Shown: positions 25,725 to 34,899 of the stretch, one piece after another
Position numbering within the stretch: position 1 is the stretch's first letter
Layout: the number at the start of each line of letters is the position of its first letter
Assembly (NCBI RefSeq): GCF_001296045.1
Contig: NZ_LJHS01000004.1
Span: 62,001 to 126,000 of the forward strand
DNA: 64,000 nt
Source: Rhizobium sp. AAP43
GTDB taxonomy: Bacteria > Pseudomonadota > Alphaproteobacteria > Rhizobiales > Rhizobiaceae
Reading direction: 5' to 3'
Position numbers and translations under genes: made by a program
The notes under the pieces: model-generated
The model's input: only the letters and a program-made list of their open reading frames with translations
Databases searched by the model: none
Told to the model about the DNA's origin: nothing

Positions 25725-28700
25725 TCAGGACGCCTTTTTCTGCGGCAGCTTGTCGACAAAGCGGGTGAAATCTTCAAATGACAGGGGCTTGGCGAAGGCA
25801 AAGCCCTGCAGATAGTCGCAGCCGATCTGCCGCAGCATGGTTGCATGTTCCTGCGTCTCGACGCCTTCTGCCACCGTCTCGACGCCCAGCGAGCGCGCGA
25901 TTTCGACAATCGAGCGCACGAGGCTGCGCTCCTGCGGCTGGCTGGTGATTGGCATGACAAGCTGGCGATCGATCTTCAGGCGCTTGGGCTTGAGCTTTAG
26001 CAGGCTGACGATCGAGGTGTGGCCGGTGCCGAAGTCGTCGATCTCGATATCGATGCCCAGCGCCTTGATGCGCTCGATGTTCTCGGCCGACACGCTGTCG
26101 CCGTCGTCCAGAAAGATCGATTCCACCAGTTCGAAACAGATCGTGCCAGGCGTCAGGTTCAGCTTCTGCAACTGATCGACCAGGGTCACGTCATGCAGGC
26201 GGCGCGACGAGACATTGACCGAGATCCGTGGGATCGGCACGCCGAGCGCTGTCCAGCGCATCTGGTCCTTCAATGCCGTCTGCAGCACGATCTCGTCGAT
26301 CCGCGCCATGACGTTCAGGTCTTCGGCGATCCTGAGGAAGTGGTTGGTGGCAACGATCCCCCGGTCCGGATGGCGCCAGCGCACCAGCGCCTCGGCACCG
26401 CAGAGCTGCATCGAATTGGCGTGGAACTGCGGCTGGTAGTGGACGATGAACTCGTCGCGTTCGATGCCCGCCAGAATGTCGTCCGCCATCCGCTTGCGGG
26501 CGACGATATTGGCTTGCAGGTCTGGCGTGAAGAATTCGAAGCCGTTACGGCCCTTTTCCTTGGCCTGATAGAGCGCAATGTCGGCATTGATCAGAAGCTT
26601 GCGCGGATCGGGCACGAAGCCGATAGACTGCGCAATACCGATCGAGACGCCGCAACGGCAGTCAAAACCCTCAAAGTCGATAGGCTGACGCATTTCCTCG
26701 AGAATGCGGGAGGACAGTTTGGACAGTTCTTCCGTCGTCGTCGCCTGTCGCGAGAGAATGACGAACTCATCGCCGCCGATGCGCGCCACAAGGTCTCCGC
26801 GCGGCACGATCTTGGTCAGAATGCGCGAGGCATGCACCAGCATCGTATCGCCCGCGGCATGGCCAAGCGTATCGTTGATTTCCTTGAACCGGTCGAGATC
26901 GAGGTGGAGGATGGCGAATTTCTGCCGCTCCCCTGGGGCGGCGCGGCCGATTGCGTCGAGCTCCATGTCCAGCTTGCGGCGATTGGCAAGCGAGGTGAGC
27001 GGATCATGCAGCGAATTGTATTCGATCCGGTTCTTGGCAAGCTCGAGCTCGATATTGCGCGTGTCCGTCTCGGCCTTGGCGGCGCGCAGCTGTTCGGCAA
27101 GCAGCACGTCGGCGGTCACGTCGAAGGCGATGCCGATCAGCTTCTTCTTGCCGTCGCGGTCGATATGGGCCTGGCCGACGGAGCGGATGAAACGCGTCTC
27201 ATTGTTCGGCAGCACGACGCGCTGTGTCGTGTTCAACGGTTGGCCGAGATTGGCGGCGCGCTTGGCCGAGAGCACGACAAGGCTGCGGTCGTCTGCATGC
27301 AGGCTGGCCAGCCATTGATGCTCGGTCACCGGCTTGTCGGAATAGGGCATGCCGTAAAGCTGATGCATGCGCTCGTCCCACACGGCGGTCTTGGTGACCG
27401 GATCGCCCTCCCACGTGCCGCAATTATAGGAGCCGAGCGCGATGTCGAGGCGTTGTGAAAGCTCGACCAGCTGGTGTTCGCGTGCCGAGAGTTCCTCAAG
27501 CGCCAGTTCCAGCTCTGCATTCTTGATATCGCTGGTTTCCTTGGCCCTGCTCAGCGACTGGTTGAGCAGGGCATCATTGGTGATGTCGCAGACAATGCCG
27601 GTCAGCTGTCCGTCCTGCGAACGTGCGCCGACCGAGCGCAGGTGGCGGACGACGCCATCTTGTTGCATCACCCGGTAGCTCAGATCCCATGTGTCCTGGG
27701 AGCGGGCCACGACGCAATCGAAGAACAGCTTTTCGGCCAGCGGTAGGTCGTCGACGTGAATGGCGTTGTACCAGTCCTCAAGGCGATCGTGGCAGCCGCT
27801 GCCATCGGCGTGTCTCTCGTGCAGCTCGGCCGTGCGCGCGTCCCAGACCATGTGGCGGGTCGCCTCGTCGATCTCCCAGATGCCGGTATTCGACGTCTCC
27901 AGAGCAATTTGCAGGCGCTTGGAGAGATCCGCCAGGCGAGCCTCGCGAATGGCAAGCCGGACAAGATTCTGGTTGCGCTCGCGCAACAGATAGATCGCGC
28001 CAAAGGCGGCGATCATCATCGTCACAATACCTGCGAGCAGCAGCAGCCGGGCTGGCAGGCTTCGGAGTTCAGCCGCCTCCCAGGTGTCGCTCGGAACGCC
28101 GTAAAGGTCGAGTGCAGCGCCGGCAAGCGTAACGCGAATGCTGACCGGCTCTTCGGACAGAACCTTTGAATCGCCATAGAGGATCTTGCCGTCCTGAGCG
28201 ATCACCAAATCGAGGTATCGGAACAGCGAGCCTTCTTCCTGCTGGCCGACATCCGAAACCCCGGCCGCCTGCAGGAAACCGACCTTATCGATCTCCGCTC
28301 TCAGGGATTGCCAGCGTGTTGCCGTCTGCCAGGGCATTGGGGGGATTGGAATGTCGATGGAGATCGATGTCGGATCGCTGGTCACCCTGGGCGTGAAGGC
28401 CATGCGGCTGTCGTCGTCCAGCGGACCGAATGTAATGGAACGCAGATGCGGATTGCGCTTCAGAACGCTTTCTAGCGTGCGGTTGAGCTCCCGCGGCGCC
28501 AGCATCGCGTCGTCTGCAATGTCGTCGGCAATCGAGCTGACGATGTCTATGTCCTGCACCAGTTGGGTATCGAGCGCTCTTTCTGCCAGCTGCAGAGCGT
28601 GGCGTACGGCCTGCTCCACCCGCAGTCTCTCCTGCAGCGCCGTGTTGCGGTCGATCAGGAAGCCGGCAGTCAGGATCAGTGCGCCCAGCGAGGCGCCGGC

Positions 28701-28757
28701 GATCAGCCAGAACGTGCTGCCGCCCAATTTGTATTCGGATCGAACCCGATCCTTCAT
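25725..28757 (-). CDS. Membrane GGDEF-EAL protein with two PAS domains
   Basis: A protein of 1010 residues. TM1 (about 15-33), a periplasmic sensor of about 200 residues, TM2 (about 233-255), two PAS/PAC domains (about 280-405 and 425-555), GGDEF (about 590-750) and EAL (about 760-1005). The diguanylate cyclase signature is intact (RIGGDEFVIL). The EAL domain keeps AEALVRW, IDDFGTGHTS and AEGVET, so both synthesis and hydrolysis of c-di-GMP look possible. ATG at 28757 is preferred over a TTG four codons upstream; neither has a strong ribosome binding site. Sits between aroC and a DUF1344 gene and interrupts the fabI...aroC neighbourhood. Confidence 0.92.
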   Translation of the reverse strand: MKDRVRSEYKLGGSTFWLIAGASLGALILTAGFLIDRNTALQERLRVEQAVRHALQLAERALDTQLVQDIDIVSSIADDIADDAMLAPRELNRTLESVLKRNPHLRSITFGPLDDDSRMAFTPRVTSDPTSISIDIPIPPMPWQTATRWQSLRAEIDKVGFLQAAGVSDVGQQEEGSLFRYLDLVIAQDGKILYGDSKVLSEEPVSIRVTLAGAALDLYGVPSDTWEAAELRSLPARLLLLAGIVTMMIAAFGAIYLLRERNQNLVRLAIREARLADLSKRLQIALETSNTGIWEIDEATRHMVWDARTAELHERHADGSGCHDRLEDWYNAIHVDDLPLAEKLFFDCVVARSQDTWDLSYRVMQQDGVVRHLRSVGARSQDGQLTGIVCDITNDALLNQSLSRAKETSDIKNAELELALEELSAREHQLVELSQRLDIALGSYNCGTWEGDPVTKTAVWDERMHQLYGMPYSDKPVTEHQWLASLHADDRSLVVLSAKRAANLGQPLNTTQRVVLPNNETRFIRSVGQAHIDRDGKKKLIGIAFDVTADVLLAEQLRAAKAETDTRNIELELAKNRIEYNSLHDPLTSLANRRKLDMELDAIGRAAPGERQKFAILHLDLDRFKEINDTLGHAAGDTMLVHASRILTKIVPRGDLVARIGGDEFVILSRQATTTEELSKLSSRILEEMRQPIDFEGFDCRCGVSIGIAQSIGFVPDPRKLLINADIALYQAKEKGRNGFEFFTPDLQANIVARKRMADDILAGIERDEFIVHYQPQFHANSMQLCGAEALVRWRHPDRGIVATNHFLRIAEDLNVMARIDEIVLQTALKDQMRWTALGVPIPRISVNVSSRRLHDVTLVDQLQKLNLTPGTICFELVESIFLDDGDSVSAENIERIKALGIDIEIDDFGTGHTSIVSLLKLKPKRLKIDRQLVMPITSQPQERSLVRSIVEIARSLGVETVAEGVETQEHATMLRQIGCDYLQGFAFAKPLSFEDFTRFVDKLPQKKAS

Positions 28758-29063
28758 TCCGTCACGCAAAGTGCTGCCACCCCATTCCTGATGAGGTCAG
28801 TTAAAACGCGACGGGTTAATTTAGCATTTCGTGGGTACAGTCATGGTCTTGCATGGTTACGAGGTCCTGAAGCCCGGGCTCGGATGCAGGCTCGGAGGTG
28901 AACAAAAACTGTTCACTGAAAATCGCCGGGCACGGCTTGATCCGCGCCTTGGTTTCGGACCAGAATTCCACAGATCTGGACATGGTGTCGGGCAAATTTT
29001 GCCACATTTGGGGAGCGTATTGTGACGCAATTGAATTCTATGATTTATTCGAAGGTGGTTCGC
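28758..29063. other. Intergenic region, 306 nt
   Basis: No gene seen. It must hold the divergent promoters for the GGDEF-EAL gene and the DUF1344 gene. It contains a perfect short palindrome at 28898-28916 and two near-copies of GGCTCGGA at 28877-28895. Confidence 0.6.
28898..28916. promoter_or_regulatory. Operator-like palindrome
   Basis: GTGAACA-AAAAC-TGTTCAC, perfect 7-bp arms, in the divergent promoter region of the GGDEF-EAL and DUF1344 genes. Candidate repressor site; the cognate regulator is unknown. Confidence 0.4.
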
Positions 29064-29324
29064 ATGCGCCTCATGATTTCGGTCCTGCTTGCCACGGCAA
29101 GCCTGCTGTCCCCGCTCAGCGCATTTGCCGGCAGTGGCGACGTCGAAGGCACGATCCGCTCTGTCAATGTCGAGGGCATGACCCTGCAGCTGGACGACGG
29201 CAAAACTTATGACGTCCCGGCCGAATTCAATTTCGATGGTCTGGAATCCGGTCAGAAAGTCATCGTCTTCTACACGGAAGTCGATGGCAAGCGCGTCGTG
29301 GAAGATCTCGAGCTGATCCAGTAA
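29064..29324 (+). CDS. DUF1344 periplasmic protein
   Basis: An 86-residue exported protein. Signal peptide MRLMISVLLATASLLSPLSAFA, then a small OB-like beta domain: GDVEGTIRSVNVEGMTLQLDDGKTYDVPAEFNF and GQKVIVFYTEVDGKRVVEDLEL. This is the DUF1344 pattern, found in rhizobia without known function. The ATG at 29064 gives an ideal signal peptide and has AAGGTGG upstream; the frame extends 14 residues further upstream. It converges on the phosphatase gene. Confidence 0.8.
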   Translation: MRLMISVLLATASLLSPLSAFAGSGDVEGTIRSVNVEGMTLQLDDGKTYDVPAEFNFDGLESGQKVIVFYTEVDGKRVVEDLELIQ

Positions 29325-29376
29325 TCGGTCAGTTTTAGCGCCTGCTTTTGCAGATTGCGAGGCAGGTGGGCTTATG

Positions 29377-29967
29377 TCAGAGCCAGTCGATGCGACCCTC
29401 GTCGCGCTCGATCTTCAAAATACGATCCTGCGGGATATTGATGTCGCAGGCCTTATCCTTGCACATGCCCCCCACGAGGCGGAAGCAACAGCGGATCACG
29501 CCCCCATGGCTGACGCAGACCGTCGGCCGCTCCACCGAATTCATCCAGGCGCCGATCCTCCAGGAGAGGATCTCGTAGCTTTCGGCATCTTCGCCGGGCG
29601 GTATGAAATCCCATTTGTGCTGGGCGCGCTCCTCGACCCGCTCTGGCGTCTTAAGCGCCAGTTCGGGCAAGGTTGAGCCTTCCCAGTCGCCGAACGAGAC
29701 CTCCTTCAGGCGGTCGTCGGTGCGGTAGTTCTGAGGCTCCAGCCCCATCGCACTGCGCAACCGCTCCATCGTGTCGCGCGTGCGTCCGAGAGGGGAGCTG
29801 ACATAATCGAAATCCTCGGCTTGTGTGCCGAGGATCTGTGCGAGCTTCAGCCCGTTTCCATGGGCCTGACTGCGACCCTTGTCGTTCAGGCCAATATCCT
29901 TCTGGCCCTGCATGCGGCCTTCGGCGTTCCAGTCGGTCTGTCCATGGCGGATCATGTAGATGAGCAT
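29377..29967 (-). CDS. Histidine phosphatase (phosphoglycerate mutase-like)
   Basis: A 196-residue protein with the catalytic RHG motif in LIYMIRHGQTDWNAEGRMQG, acid residue region LKEVSFGDWEG and second catalytic His in TVCVSHGGVIR. Branch-2 histidine phosphatase fold; substrates of such proteins range from phosphoglycerate to broad phosphomonoesters. ATG at 29967 has GGGGG nine bases upstream and lies 19 nt beyond the fabI stop, so the two are one unit. The 17-residue upstream extension overlaps fabI and is not conserved in type. Confidence 0.88.
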   Translation of the reverse strand: MLIYMIRHGQTDWNAEGRMQGQKDIGLNDKGRSQAHGNGLKLAQILGTQAEDFDYVSSPLGRTRDTMERLRSAMGLEPQNYRTDDRLKEVSFGDWEGSTLPELALKTPERVEERAQHKWDFIPPGEDAESYEILSWRIGAWMNSVERPTVCVSHGGVIRCCFRLVGGMCKDKACDINIPQDRILKIERDEGRIDWL

Positions 29968-29986
29968 GGCGTCAGACCCCCGAACC

Positions 29987-30805
29987 TCAGTCTTTGGCAA
30001 CCGAGATATCGGGTGCATCGACGGCCTTCATGCCGACCGTGTGATAACCACAGTCAACGTGATGCACTTCGCCGGAGACGCCCGAGGAGAGGTCGGAGAG
30101 CAGATACATGCCCGAATTGCCGACCTCGTCCGTGGTCACATTGCGCTTCAGCGGCGAATTCAATTCGTTCCACTTGAGGATATAGCGGAAGTCGCCGATG
30201 CCGGAGGCGGCAAGCGTCTTGATCGGGCCGGCCGAGATCGCGTTGACGCGGATGCCGCGGCCACCCATGTCGACGGCGAGATAGCGTACGGAGGCCTCAA
30301 GCGCCGCCTTTGCAACGCCCATGACATTGTAATGCGGCATCACCTTTTCCGCACCATAGTAGGTGAGCGTCAGCAGCGACCCGCCGTCATTCATGATCTT
30401 TTCGGCGCGCGCGGCAACAGCCGTGAACGAATAGACGGAAATGTCCATCGTCCGGGTAAAGTTCTGGTGGCTCGTCTCGATGTAGCGGCCGGTGAGCTCG
30501 TCCTTGTCGGAGAAAGCGATGGCATGCACGACGAAGTCGATCTTGCCCCAATGGGCTTCGAGATTGGAGAAGACCGCGTCGATGCTTTCGAGGCTGGTCA
30601 CATCGCAGTCACCGGCCATGAAGGCGCCCAGTTCCTGCGCGAGCGGCTCGACACGCTTTTTCAGCGCGTCACCCTGCCAGGTGAAGGCGATCTCGGCACC
30701 CTGGTCGTGGCAGGCCTTGGCAATGCCCCATGCTATGGAGCGATTGTTTGCAACGCCCATGATGACGCCGCGCTTGCCTGCCATAAGGCCGGAAACTTGA
30801 GCCAT
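29987..30805 (-). CDS. fabI: Enoyl-ACP reductase (NADH)
   Basis: A 272-residue short-chain reductase performing the last step of each fatty acid elongation cycle. Nucleotide-binding MAGKRGVIMGVANNRSIAWGIAK, cofactor region HAIAFSDKDELTGRY, and the FabI catalytic pair Tyr and Lys in HYNVMGVAKAALEASVRYLA are present, followed by RVNAISAGPIKTLAASGI. The ATG starts MAQVSGLMAGKRG, the usual beginning. In relatives fabI lies next to a histidine phosphatase and a DnaJ-like gene, as here. A consensus EcfG promoter lies 115 nt upstream. Confidence 0.96.
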   Translation of the reverse strand: MAQVSGLMAGKRGVIMGVANNRSIAWGIAKACHDQGAEIAFTWQGDALKKRVEPLAQELGAFMAGDCDVTSLESIDAVFSNLEAHWGKIDFVVHAIAFSDKDELTGRYIETSHQNFTRTMDISVYSFTAVAARAEKIMNDGGSLLTLTYYGAEKVMPHYNVMGVAKAALEASVRYLAVDMGGRGIRVNAISAGPIKTLAASGIGDFRYILKWNELNSPLKRNVTTDEVGNSGMYLLSDLSSGVSGEVHHVDCGYHTVGMKAVDAPDISVAKD

Positions 30806-31120
30806 GATGTGATCCCCTGATACTTTCGATGAAGTGCCTATGGCATAGGCCGTTCAAGCGTTCAAGATTGAAGAGGATCATCTCCTGTAAGGCCGCGTAA
30901 CATTGCGTTTGCCGGTCGAAACGGGGTCACAATCGCCTCGTTCCTCCTAATTTACCAATGGCTTGCAAACCTTTCGGGCTTGCAGTCGCGCAGATATCTC
31001 GCCGAGAGGGAGGGCACTGGAGGACGGGGGAGGGGTGACGGTTCCGCCACCCGCTGCCCCACCACGCTCAGCCGGGCCTGTATTGGCGCATCGCGTTCAA
31101 CCGACGTCGCCAGGCACCTG
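30806..31120. other. Intergenic region, 315 nt
   Basis: No gene seen. Includes a perfect EcfG-type promoter (30920-30944, minus) and a 15-nt palindrome GCCTATG-G-CATAGGC (30836-30850) in what would be the fabI leader. The dnaJ-like gene ends at the far side. Confidence 0.6.
30920..30944 (-). promoter_or_regulatory. Consensus EcfG promoter upstream of fabI
   Basis: On the minus strand GGAAC (30944-30940) is followed after 16 nt by CGTT (30923-30920), an exact match to the EcfG consensus GGAAC-N16/17-CGTT. Transcription would enter fabI after a leader of about 107 nt. Confidence 0.6.
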
Positions 31121-32422
31121 TCAGATGTAAAGGCCTTCGCGCATCAGCCGCATGAGATCGGTGACCTTCTCGTCCGGCTTTTCCCAGAGCATCACGCGCA
31201 CTTCGACGACCAGCCCGCCACGCCCGCCTTCGCCGTTCGGCAGGCCAAGGTCTTCGATGCGGATGACCTGATCCGAATTCGACCAGGCCGGAACGGTGAG
31301 CGGAACCTTGCCTTCCGGTCCCTCGACCTCCGTTTCACACCCGAGGACCGCATTTTCCAGCGTGATCGGCAAGACGGTGCGAAGGTCGAAGCCGTCGACG
31401 ACAAAGCGTTCGCTGCGGGCAACCCGCACCGTCACGGCAACATCGCCGCGATTCATGCCGGGCAGGCGAAGGCCCTGTTCGCGCAGGCGCACCACATGTC
31501 CATCGGTCACGCCTTTCAACGGCACGCGTACATCGCGTCCATCATTGAGGGTGAGCGGGACGGATTTCTGCTCAAGCAGATCGCCAATCGCGACGATCGC
31601 TTCGGCAAACACGTCAGGCGCTTTTTCCGGCACGGTATCCGGCACGCCGCGTAGGCGACGGACGAGTGACGTGAAGAGCTCGATCGGAGACAGAAGGGAA
31701 GGGATAGCCTGCCGGTTGGAGCCGTTGGCCGCCGCCGCATCCGCTGCCTCGCGTTCCCGTTTGATGCTGTCGGCCGCCGCCGCCGCCTCAGGACCCTCGC
31801 CGAAGATGCGCGAGACCATTTCTTCGGGGCTTTCCGCCTTGTCGGACGATTCCTTTTGTGCACCGCCTCCGGCCGTTTTCACGTCTTCGGCGGTCCGGGT
31901 TGTTTTCGCTCTGTCGGCCGCTGCGGCCTGCGGGCCAGCCTGCGAAGCGCTTGCCGTCTGGGCAGCAGCTTGGGCTGCCGCCTGTGCTGCCGATTGTGCG
32001 GCGCGCGAGGCATTGGCCGCGGCCTGGGCATTGCGGGCGTTTTGGGCGGCTTGGGCTGCTGCGGCGTCGGCTCTTGCCTTTTCTGCCTCCGCCTCGGCAA
32101 GCTCGGCCATCACGCGCTCCGCGTTCGCTTTCGCCTGCTGCGCCCGTTCAGCGGCGGCCCTTGCTGCCTCCCGCTGCTTCATGATCGTATTGTCGCGGTC
32201 CAGGGCATCGGGCTTCACGCGGCTCTGGTCGTAGCGCCGCCGCTTGGCCGGATCCTTGAGAATGTCATAGGCATGTCCGATTTCGGCAAAGCGGCTGTGC
32301 GCCAGCGGATCGTCTGGATTCTGGTCGGGATGGGCCGATTTCGCCTGTCTGCGCCAGGCAGCCTTGATCTCGTCCGCACCCGCATCTCGCTTTACGCCAA
32401 GAATGGAATAAAAATCGCGCAT
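31121..32422 (-). CDS. DnaJ-like co-chaperone with Ala-rich linker
   Basis: A 433-residue protein. J domain at residues 1-65 with the Hsp70-stimulating HPD at 31-33 (KSAHPDQNPDD). A long alanine/glutamine/lysine-rich coiled segment follows (about 75-190, with repeats such as AAQAAAQAAAQ), then a DnaJ C-terminal substrate domain (LTLNDGRDVRVPLKG ... RIEDLGLPNGEGGRGGLVVEVRVML). No Cys-rich zinc finger, so it is CbpA-like in type. ATG 32422 starts MRDFYSILGVKRDAG; upstream signal is weak (GGTG). The linker is unusually long for this class. Confidence 0.9.
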   Translation of the reverse strand: MRDFYSILGVKRDAGADEIKAAWRRQAKSAHPDQNPDDPLAHSRFAEIGHAYDILKDPAKRRRYDQSRVKPDALDRDNTIMKQREAARAAAERAQQAKANAERVMAELAEAEAEKARADAAAAQAAQNARNAQAAANASRAAQSAAQAAAQAAAQTASASQAGPQAAAADRAKTTRTAEDVKTAGGGAQKESSDKAESPEEMVSRIFGEGPEAAAAADSIKREREAADAAAANGSNRQAIPSLLSPIELFTSLVRRLRGVPDTVPEKAPDVFAEAIVAIGDLLEQKSVPLTLNDGRDVRVPLKGVTDGHVVRLREQGLRLPGMNRGDVAVTVRVARSERFVVDGFDLRTVLPITLENAVLGCETEVEGPEGKVPLTVPAWSNSDQVIRIEDLGLPNGEGGRGGLVVEVRVMLWEKPDEKVTDLMRLMREGLYI

Positions 32423-32667
32423 TGAACACCAAACCAACAAGGGCGGCGGAGGCTGGTGATCATGCCTCGCCCGCGAATACTCAATACCGTACCGCATAAC
32501 ATCGCGGCCGCGGGTTAACTGGCGAGGAGCGTCGCACGGAATTCGCTAATCGAAGGTTACACCCAGAGGGGGTGCAAGGCGGTGTTTCTTGAGACTTGCT
32601 TAAGCAATTCTTTCGAATGCGATCAAATTCGGCAGGATCGTCCCTGAATAGGGGAAAAACCGGTCAA

Positions 32668-33078
32668 TCAGGACTGCTTGTCAAAGCTCATCAGTTCCCA
32701 GCTGCCGCCACCGGCGGTGCAGGTCTTGCCGGAGAAATAGGCAATGCCTTCATACGAGTGCCGGGTGGTCGAGAAGTTGCGGCAGATGAAGCCGTTGCCC
32801 TTTTCTTCCTGGATGGCCGTCACCACGCCAGCGCTGCCGGTCGAGGCATTGGCCCAGGGCAGGGGATGGTCCCCGGTCTTGCCAAGATCCGCGGATGAGA
32901 CGGCACTTTGAACCGTCAGCTCGTCCGAACGGCTTAGCGGATTGCTTTTGCGATTGACGGTATTGGTCGAGATCGAGCTGTCCACCTTGTCTGACCCGAA
33001 CAGATCCATGCTGCCGCCAAAGCAGCCGCTGAGCGGAAGTGTCGCGGCAAGAGAGAGGATCAACGTGGATTTCCGCAT
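32668..33078 (-). CDS. RT0821/Lpp0805-like surface lipoprotein
   Basis: A 136-residue lipoprotein: signal MRKSTLILSLAATLPLSGC with lipobox LSGC (Cys 19). The mature part ends in the RT0821/Lpp0805-type module SAVSSADLGKTGDHPLPWANASTGSAGVVTAIQEEKGNGFICRNFSTTRHS with two cysteines (ICRNF, KTCTAG). Function unknown, outer-membrane-associated in relatives. ATG 33078 is preceded by AGGTGC; a longer frame of 44 residues overlaps the divergent pdxH gene and is rejected. Confidence 0.85.
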   Translation of the reverse strand: MRKSTLILSLAATLPLSGCFGGSMDLFGSDKVDSSISTNTVNRKSNPLSRSDELTVQSAVSSADLGKTGDHPLPWANASTGSAGVVTAIQEEKGNGFICRNFSTTRHSYEGIAYFSGKTCTAGGGSWELMSFDKQS

Positions 33079-33188
33079 GCACCTACCCATTGTACGCACG
33101 AACGACTTTGCTATGTCTTTCAAGGGGCCATCCATCTGGTGCTTCGCCACGCATGGCCAATATGCAGATCGGGAGCAATTGAGACAAT

Positions 33189-33803
33189 ATGTCAGAACTC
33201 GGGTTAACAAGTGGTGACTTTACCGAGGAGAACGAACCCTTCGCACTCTTCGCATCCTGGCTGAACGACGCGCAGGCATCCGAGATCAACGATCCCAATG
33301 CCGTTGCATTGGCCACCGTGGACGCGGATGGACTGCCGAATGTGCGTATGGTCTTGCTCAAGGGATATGATGCCCGCGGCTTCGTTTTCTACACGAATTT
33401 CGAAAGCCAGAAAGGACAGGAACTTCGAGGCCAGAAAAAGGCAGCAATGTGTTTTCATTGGAAAAGCCTTCGCCGCCAAGTGCGGTTAAGGGGCGAAGTT
33501 GAGGTCGTTTCCGACGAAGAAGCGGATGAATATTTCAACTCCCGGCCACTTGGCAGCCGCATTGGCGCCTGGGCATCAAAGCAATCGCGGCCACTTGAAG
33601 GCCGCTTTGCGCTCGAAAAAGCCGTGGCCGAATACACGGCAAAATATGCGCTCGGTACGGTGCCTCGGCCTGAACACTGGTCTGGTTTCCGCATCATCCC
33701 GCGCTCGATCGAGTTCTGGCACGACCGCAAATTCCGTTTGCATGACCGCGTCGAATTCCGTCGTGAGGGGGATGGCTGGGAGAAGGTGAGAATGTATCCG
33801 TGA
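33189..33803 (+). CDS. pdxH: Pyridoxamine 5'-phosphate oxidase
   Basis: A 204-residue FMN enzyme oxidising PNP/PMP to PLP. Signatures: [59 protein letters not shown] (split across the flavin site), the [23 protein letters not shown] strand, [16 protein letters not shown] and the C-terminal [27 protein letters not shown]. Divergent from the lipoprotein gene with 110 nt between starts. The ATG has GAGAC in a weak ribosome-binding position. PLP made here serves thrC among others. Confidence 0.96.
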   Translation: MSELGLTSGDFTEENEPFALFASWLNDAQASEINDPNAVALATVDADGLPNVRMVLLKGYDARGFVFYTNFESQKGQELRGQKKAAMCFHWKSLRRQVRLRGEVEVVSDEEADEYFNSRPLGSRIGAWASKQSRPLEGRFALEKAVAEYTAKYALGTVPRPEHWSGFRIIPRSIEFWHDRKFRLHDRVEFRREGDGWEKVRMYP

Positions 33804-33849
33804 CGCCTGTCACTGCACGATCAGTGACGGAGATCACGGTACAGTCGTG

Positions 33850-34899
33850 TCAGCCTGCGGCAAGTCGCGAGGGAATGCCGGAGGCGAGCGCCCGGACATA
33901 GCGGCTCTGCTGATAAAAGCCGTTGAGCGAGATCCGTGGCACGAGATGCCGCCGGTCGAGGTCGGCCGGGGATAGCGTGCCGGCCCGCGTCGTGACGGAG
34001 AGCTCGAAGCCTGCCCATTCCGCATAGGCAGCGGTTCTCTCGGTCGCGCTGCGCTCGTCACCATAGGGATAGGCAAAGACGTTCGGCCGCTTCCCGGTCA
34101 GGGCGGCGACATAGTCGGCGCTCTGGTTGAACTCGGCAAGCAGGGTGTTGTCGTCAAGCGCCGCCAGCCCGCGATGGCTGACGGTGTGTGCCCCGAGCGT
34201 GACCAGCGGGTGGCGGGCAATCTGGCGCAGCTCCTCTGAATCCATGATGCTCTCTGCAACGATCGCATGCGGATCGATACCGGCATTGTAGGCCGCCATG
34301 TTCAAACGGCCGATGCCGGTGGCTTCGTCTCCCTCGAAGACGAGCCGCGACAATGCGGCTATTGCGGCGCGCTTTTCCGTATAGGTCTGGCAGGGGAGGC
34401 GTCTCGATCCATCGCCTGTCTCGATCGTTACAGGCTCCCCGCTTTCCAGCATCGCCGCTGCCGTTTCCCACCACATGGTGTGGCTGCGCTCAGAAAAGCC
34501 CTTGCAGACGAAGATCGTGAACGGAACGCCGTGGCGCTGGAAGACAGGTGCTGCATAAACGGCATTGTCGCGAAACCCGTCATCCAGCGTGAAAGCGGCA
34601 AATGGAGAGGTGGGCGCACTCGGAGCCGACAATTCGTCCTTGACCGCCTCAACCGGAATGAAGCGATAACCCTCGGCCTTCAAGGCGAGAATGGCAGCGT
34701 CGAGAAACTCGGGCGTGATTTCCAGATGCCGGTTCGGGGCGAAGGCTGCGGGTTGGAACGGCCGCACATGATGCAACGTGAAGATGACGCCGCGACCGCG
34801 CAGGCCCGGCAGGGCTCCGAGCCGAGACAGGAAAAACGAGAATTCGAGCCCGCCAACAATGGCGGCTCGTCTCAGTCCGGTCTTCAATCCCGCTGCCAT
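33850..34899 (-). CDS. Polysaccharide deacetylase family protein
   Basis: A 349-residue NodB-homology protein. Metal/catalytic motifs are FAAFTLDDGFRDN (TxDDG, the catalytic Asp pair) and LGAHTVSHRGLAAL (H-x3-H zinc ligands), followed by the conserved FAYPYGDE. A CE4 esterase removing N- or O-acetyl groups from a surface polysaccharide or peptidoglycan is likely. No signal peptide is obvious; the N-terminal MAAGLKTGLRRAAIVGGLEF may be membrane-associated. ATG 34899 (GAGG just upstream) is preferred; ATG 34917 is possible. Confidence 0.85.
   Translation of the reverse strand: MAAGLKTGLRRAAIVGGLEFSFFLSRLGALPGLRGRGVIFTLHHVRPFQPAAFAPNRHLEITPEFLDAAILALKAEGYRFIPVEAVKDELSAPSAPTSPFAAFTLDDGFRDNAVYAAPVFQRHGVPFTIFVCKGFSERSHTMWWETAAAMLESGEPVTIETGDGSRRLPCQTYTEKRAAIAALSRLVFEGDEATGIGRLNMAAYNAGIDPHAIVAESIMDSEELRQIARHPLVTLGAHTVSHRGLAALDDNTLLAEFNQSADYVAALTGKRPNVFAYPYGDERSATERTAAYAEWAGFELSVTTRAGTLSPADLDRRHLVPRISLNGFYQQSRYVRALASGIPSRLAAG

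Noticed and set aside
28901..28914. GAAC-N7-GTTC considered as a LexA box
   Set aside because: The alphaproteobacterial SOS box is a direct repeat (GTTC-N7-GTTC); this is an inverted repeat.
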